A DNA stretch of 51,532 nucleotides from an uncultured Collinsella sp. (GTDB lineage: Bacteria; Actinomycetota; Coriobacteriia; Coriobacteriales; Coriobacteriaceae), in the NCBI GenBank assembly GCA_900544645.1, contig UQWG01000009.1, positions 1 to 51,532 of the forward strand. The letters are read 5' to 3'. Within the stretch, counting starts at the first letter, position 1. Each line of letters opens with the position of its first letter. A program made the position numbers and the translations under genes. The notes below the pieces were generated by a model. That model saw nothing but the letters and a program-made list of their open reading frames with translations. It was not told where the DNA came from and did not search any database. This document shows positions 50,286 through 51,532 of the stretch, in pieces.

Positions 50286-51482
50286 ATGCATCTAGCCCGC
50301 CGCGCCTGGTGCCGAACGTATCAAACGGTTTTTCGCATTGCATTGCCGATCCTGCCCTATACCGAGCCACGCATTTTGGAGCATGCCGAGGATATGCCCG
50401 CGGTGCTTCAAAAGCGCTCGATCCAGAAGGTCCTTATCGTGACAGACCCTGGCATTGCCCGTTTGGGACTCACGGCATCACTCGAGCGTGCGCTTACGGC
50501 TCAGGGGATCGGTGTTACGGTCTATGCCGAAACGCGTGCGAACCCCACGGTCTCGAATGTGGAGGAAGCGGCGGCGCTGTATCGCGAGAACGACTGTCGG
50601 GCCATTATCGGCTTTGGCGGCGGCTCGGCCATGGACTGCGCCAAGGGCGTGGGCGCACGCATCGCGCAGCCAAACAAGCCCATCAACAAAATGCGCGGGC
50701 TGCTGCGGATTCATCGTCGCCTGCCGCTGCTTATCGCCGTTCCCACCACGGCAGGCACGGGAAGCGAGGTCACGCTTGCTGCGGTAATTACCGATGACGA
50801 GACGCACTACAAGTACCCCATTAACGACTTTGTGCTTATCCCGCGCTTTGCGGTGCACGATCCCGAGTTTACGCGCGGCCTGCCCGCCTCCATTACGGGG
50901 CAAACGGGCATGGACGCCCTGACGCATGCCGTCGAGGCCTTTATCGGACGAAGCACCACACCCTATACGCGCAAGATGGCGCGACAGGCGGTTCAACTCA
51001 TCCACGACAATTTGCTCGAGGCCTATGGGCATGGCGACGACATGCGTGCGCGTCGCAATATGCTTTCGGCGGCGTATAAGGCGGGCGTTGCGTTTACCCG
51101 CTCCTATGTCGGATATGTGCATGCCATCGCACACAGCCTGGGCGGGCGTTACGGGATTCCGCACGGCTTGGCCAACGCCATCATCCTGCCGCATATGCTT
51201 CGCGCCTATGGCGAAGCTGCTGCTCCTAAGCTCGCCGATCTCGCCCGCATGGCCGGCATCGCGCCGGTTAACGCGCAGGACAGCCTGGCGGCCGAGGCCT
51301 TTATCGATTGGGTTGATCGAATGAACGCCGCCTTGGACATTCCCAAATATGTGACAGGCATTCGCCGCTCCGACATTCCCGAGATGGCGGCGCATGCCGA
51401 TGCCGAGGCCAATCCCCTGTACCCCGTTCCACTTTTGATGGACCGTTTGGAACTCGAGCGTATGTATGAGGTCGTCGCGGGT
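50286..51482 (+). CDS. Iron-containing alcohol dehydrogenase (3' end lost to adapter)
   Basis: The start is the ATG at 50286 with GAGGGAG upstream, giving 399 genuine residues. The nucleotide loop GFGGGSAMDCAKGVG (109-123) and TTAGTGSE are typical. Fe ligands are Asp210, His214 (GMDALTHAVEA), His279 and His293 (VHAIAHSLGG...GIPHGLANAI), as in FucO-type enzymes. The frame continues into adapter-encoded LSLIHISEPTRQAEIS, which is not biological. By usual family length only a few residues are missing. The aldehyde or alcohol substrate is unknown. Confidence 0.9.
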
Positions 51483-51532
51483 CTGTCTCTTATACACATC
51501 TCCGAGCCCACGAGACAGGCAGAAATCTCGTA
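51483..51532. other. Illumina Nextera adapter and index (artefact)
   Basis: 51483-51501 is the 19-bp Tn5 mosaic end CTGTCTCTTATACACATCT. 51502-51516 is CCGAGCCCACGAGAC, the Nextera read-2 adapter. 51517-51524 is AGGCAGAA, an eight-base i7 index (N703 by memory), and the rest is the start of P7. It is technical sequence at the end of the contig. Confidence 0.98.

Noticed and set aside
51206..51511. Minus-strand proteins beginning MCIRDR or MYKRQ
   Set aside because: These starts are encoded by the Nextera adapter and are known artefacts.

Overview
The window is about 51.5 kb of GC-rich, gene-dense bacterial DNA. Gene content points to a gut Coriobacteriia, most likely Collinsella or a close relative. 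The clues are a bile-salt-hydrolase-type enzyme, a reverse rubrerythrin, a helix-turn-helix/aminotransferase fusion, COG0523 and MATE genes, and several dispersed palindromic repeats built on a GGGAC core. This placement is inference from gene content, not from a marker gene. The left edge cuts a uracil-DNA glycosylase. The last 50 bases are Illumina Nextera adapter plus index, so the right edge is an assembly artefact and the last gene has a false end.

Layout. 1-7.8 kb: ung (partial), a LysR/EamA divergent pair, a MATE exporter, RlmA, small membrane proteins, RsmJ, a small zinc protein, a GNAT enzyme and an MscL with an added zinc ribbon. 8-15 kb: a block with a TetM-like GTPase, two related AAA ATPases and a short UvrA-like ABC protein, separated by three copies of one palindromic repeat. 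15-20 kb: TrmL, a COG0523 metallochaperone GTPase, an ArsC/Spx-fold protein, a flavodoxin-like reductase, a GGDEF-PAS-GGDEF protein and a decayed EAL remnant. 20-24 kb: a patatin-like protein, a TPP-riboswitch-controlled thiM/thiamine-binding protein/thiE operon, and a HAD phosphatase. 24-30.5 kb: a LysR with a MetE-like methionine synthase, an esterase, an NCS2 purine permease, a deformylase-like protein lacking its catalytic Glu, and the bile salt hydrolase. 30.5-36.5 kb: Kup, a second LysR/EamA pair, and the HTH-AlaA fusion with an operator-like array.

36.7-42.8 kb holds the least familiar unit: an amidohydrolase-fold protein, two tandem neutral-ceramidase-like proteins and a beta-glucoside-type PTS EIIBC, all on the + strand, followed by a convergent LysR. 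None of the three hydrolase-like proteins has a signal peptide, which suggests they act in the cytosol on a PTS-imported substrate. 42.8-51.5 kb: a second deformylase, an MFS exporter, an acidic protein with 21 RGG repeats, pdxT/pdxS with a divergent MocR/PdxR regulator, reverse rubrerythrin and an iron alcohol dehydrogenase.

Most transcription units end in clear hairpin terminators, many bidirectional between convergent genes. In several places a palindromic repeat begins exactly at, or contains, the stop codon of the upstream gene. No tRNA, rRNA, CRISPR array, intact insertion sequence or prophage was seen.
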